Shown in pieces: positions 5,350-5,389 of a stretch of DNA of 5,389 bases; position 1 is the stretch's first letter; each line of letters begins with the position of its first letter. The notes beneath the pieces are model-generated. The model was not told the origin of the DNA, did no database searches, and saw nothing but the letters and a program-made list of their open reading frames with translations. This DNA is from Spirochaetaceae bacterium. Its GTDB lineage: Bacteria > Spirochaetota > Spirochaetia > CADAEX01. The DNA is taken from contig WRFK01000120.1 in the NCBI GenBank assembly GCA_009778835.1, positions 1 through 5,389 on the forward strand. Reading direction: 5' to 3'. The position numbers were made by a program, and so were the translations under genes.

Positions 5350-5360
5350 AATTTGGCAAT

Positions 5361-5387
5361 AAAAAAAGCAGCAATGCTGCTTTTTTT
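5361..5387 (+). terminator. Strong intrinsic terminator after the slipin gene, bidirectional
   Basis: Seven A residues and GCAGC (5361-5372) pair with GCTGC and seven T residues (5376-5387) around a three-base AAT loop, giving a 12-base-pair perfect stem whose outer part is the T tract. It is symmetrical, so it can also stop transcription arriving from the right of the window. It ends the mscS-nfeD-slipin operon. Confidence 0.9.
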
Positions 5388-5389
5388 AT

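Noticed and set aside
5163..5351. Minus-strand open frame at the 3' end of the slipin gene running into the GC-rich palindromes
   Set aside because: It combines the antisense of a conserved gene with palindromic spacer and shows no protein-like features or start signal.

Overview
This is an ordinary chromosomal segment from an AT-rich bacterium. No phage, insertion sequence, CRISPR array or recognisable defence gene is visible. The two aminoacyl-tRNA synthetases are the best taxonomic clue. The glycyl enzyme is the single-chain, homodimeric type (GlyQS-like), not the split alpha/beta type. From memory, the tyrosyl enzyme resembles spirochaete (Treponema-like) TyrRS more than Firmicute or proteobacterial ones. 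I therefore lean towards Spirochaetota or a related uncultured lineage, with low to moderate confidence because no search could be run. Translation signals are mostly clear Shine-Dalgarno sequences of the AGGAG/GAGGAG type.

Layout. (1) Positions 1-2067, plus strand: the 3' part of a glycyl-tRNA synthetase gene, then a complete tyrosyl-tRNA synthetase gene, joined by an ATGA overlap and closed by an intrinsic terminator (about 2097-2135). (2) Positions 2136-2282: a convergent intergenic space holding a GC-rich, strongly self-complementary block that no gene explains. (3) Positions 2283-2552, minus strand: a small three-helix membrane protein with a PQ-loop/SemiSWEET-like look, starting at TTG behind a perfect ribosome binding site. 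(4) Positions 2553-2639: a short divergent promoter region with an inverted repeat and a sigma70-like promoter. That promoter lies so close to the next ATG that the transcript may be leaderless. (5) Positions 2640-5297, plus strand: an apparent operon of an MscS-family mechanosensitive channel, a short NfeD-family OB-fold membrane protein (ATGA overlap) and a slipin/QmcA-like SPFH protein (79-nt gap containing a hairpin). (6) Positions 5298-5389: a small GC-rich palindromic patch and a strong intrinsic terminator.

How the genes work together. The synthetase pair charges tRNA-Gly and tRNA-Tyr and is probably co-regulated from signals upstream of the window. NfeD plus SPFH is a well-known bacterial pair (compare E. 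coli ybbK-qmcA) that forms membrane scaffolds. Here the pair is translationally linked to a mechanosensitive channel, which recalls the stomatin-family control of mechanosensitive channels in animals. That gene association and the unexplained structured block at 2156-2280 are the two points most worth follow-up. No stretch longer than about 215 bases lacks a gene.
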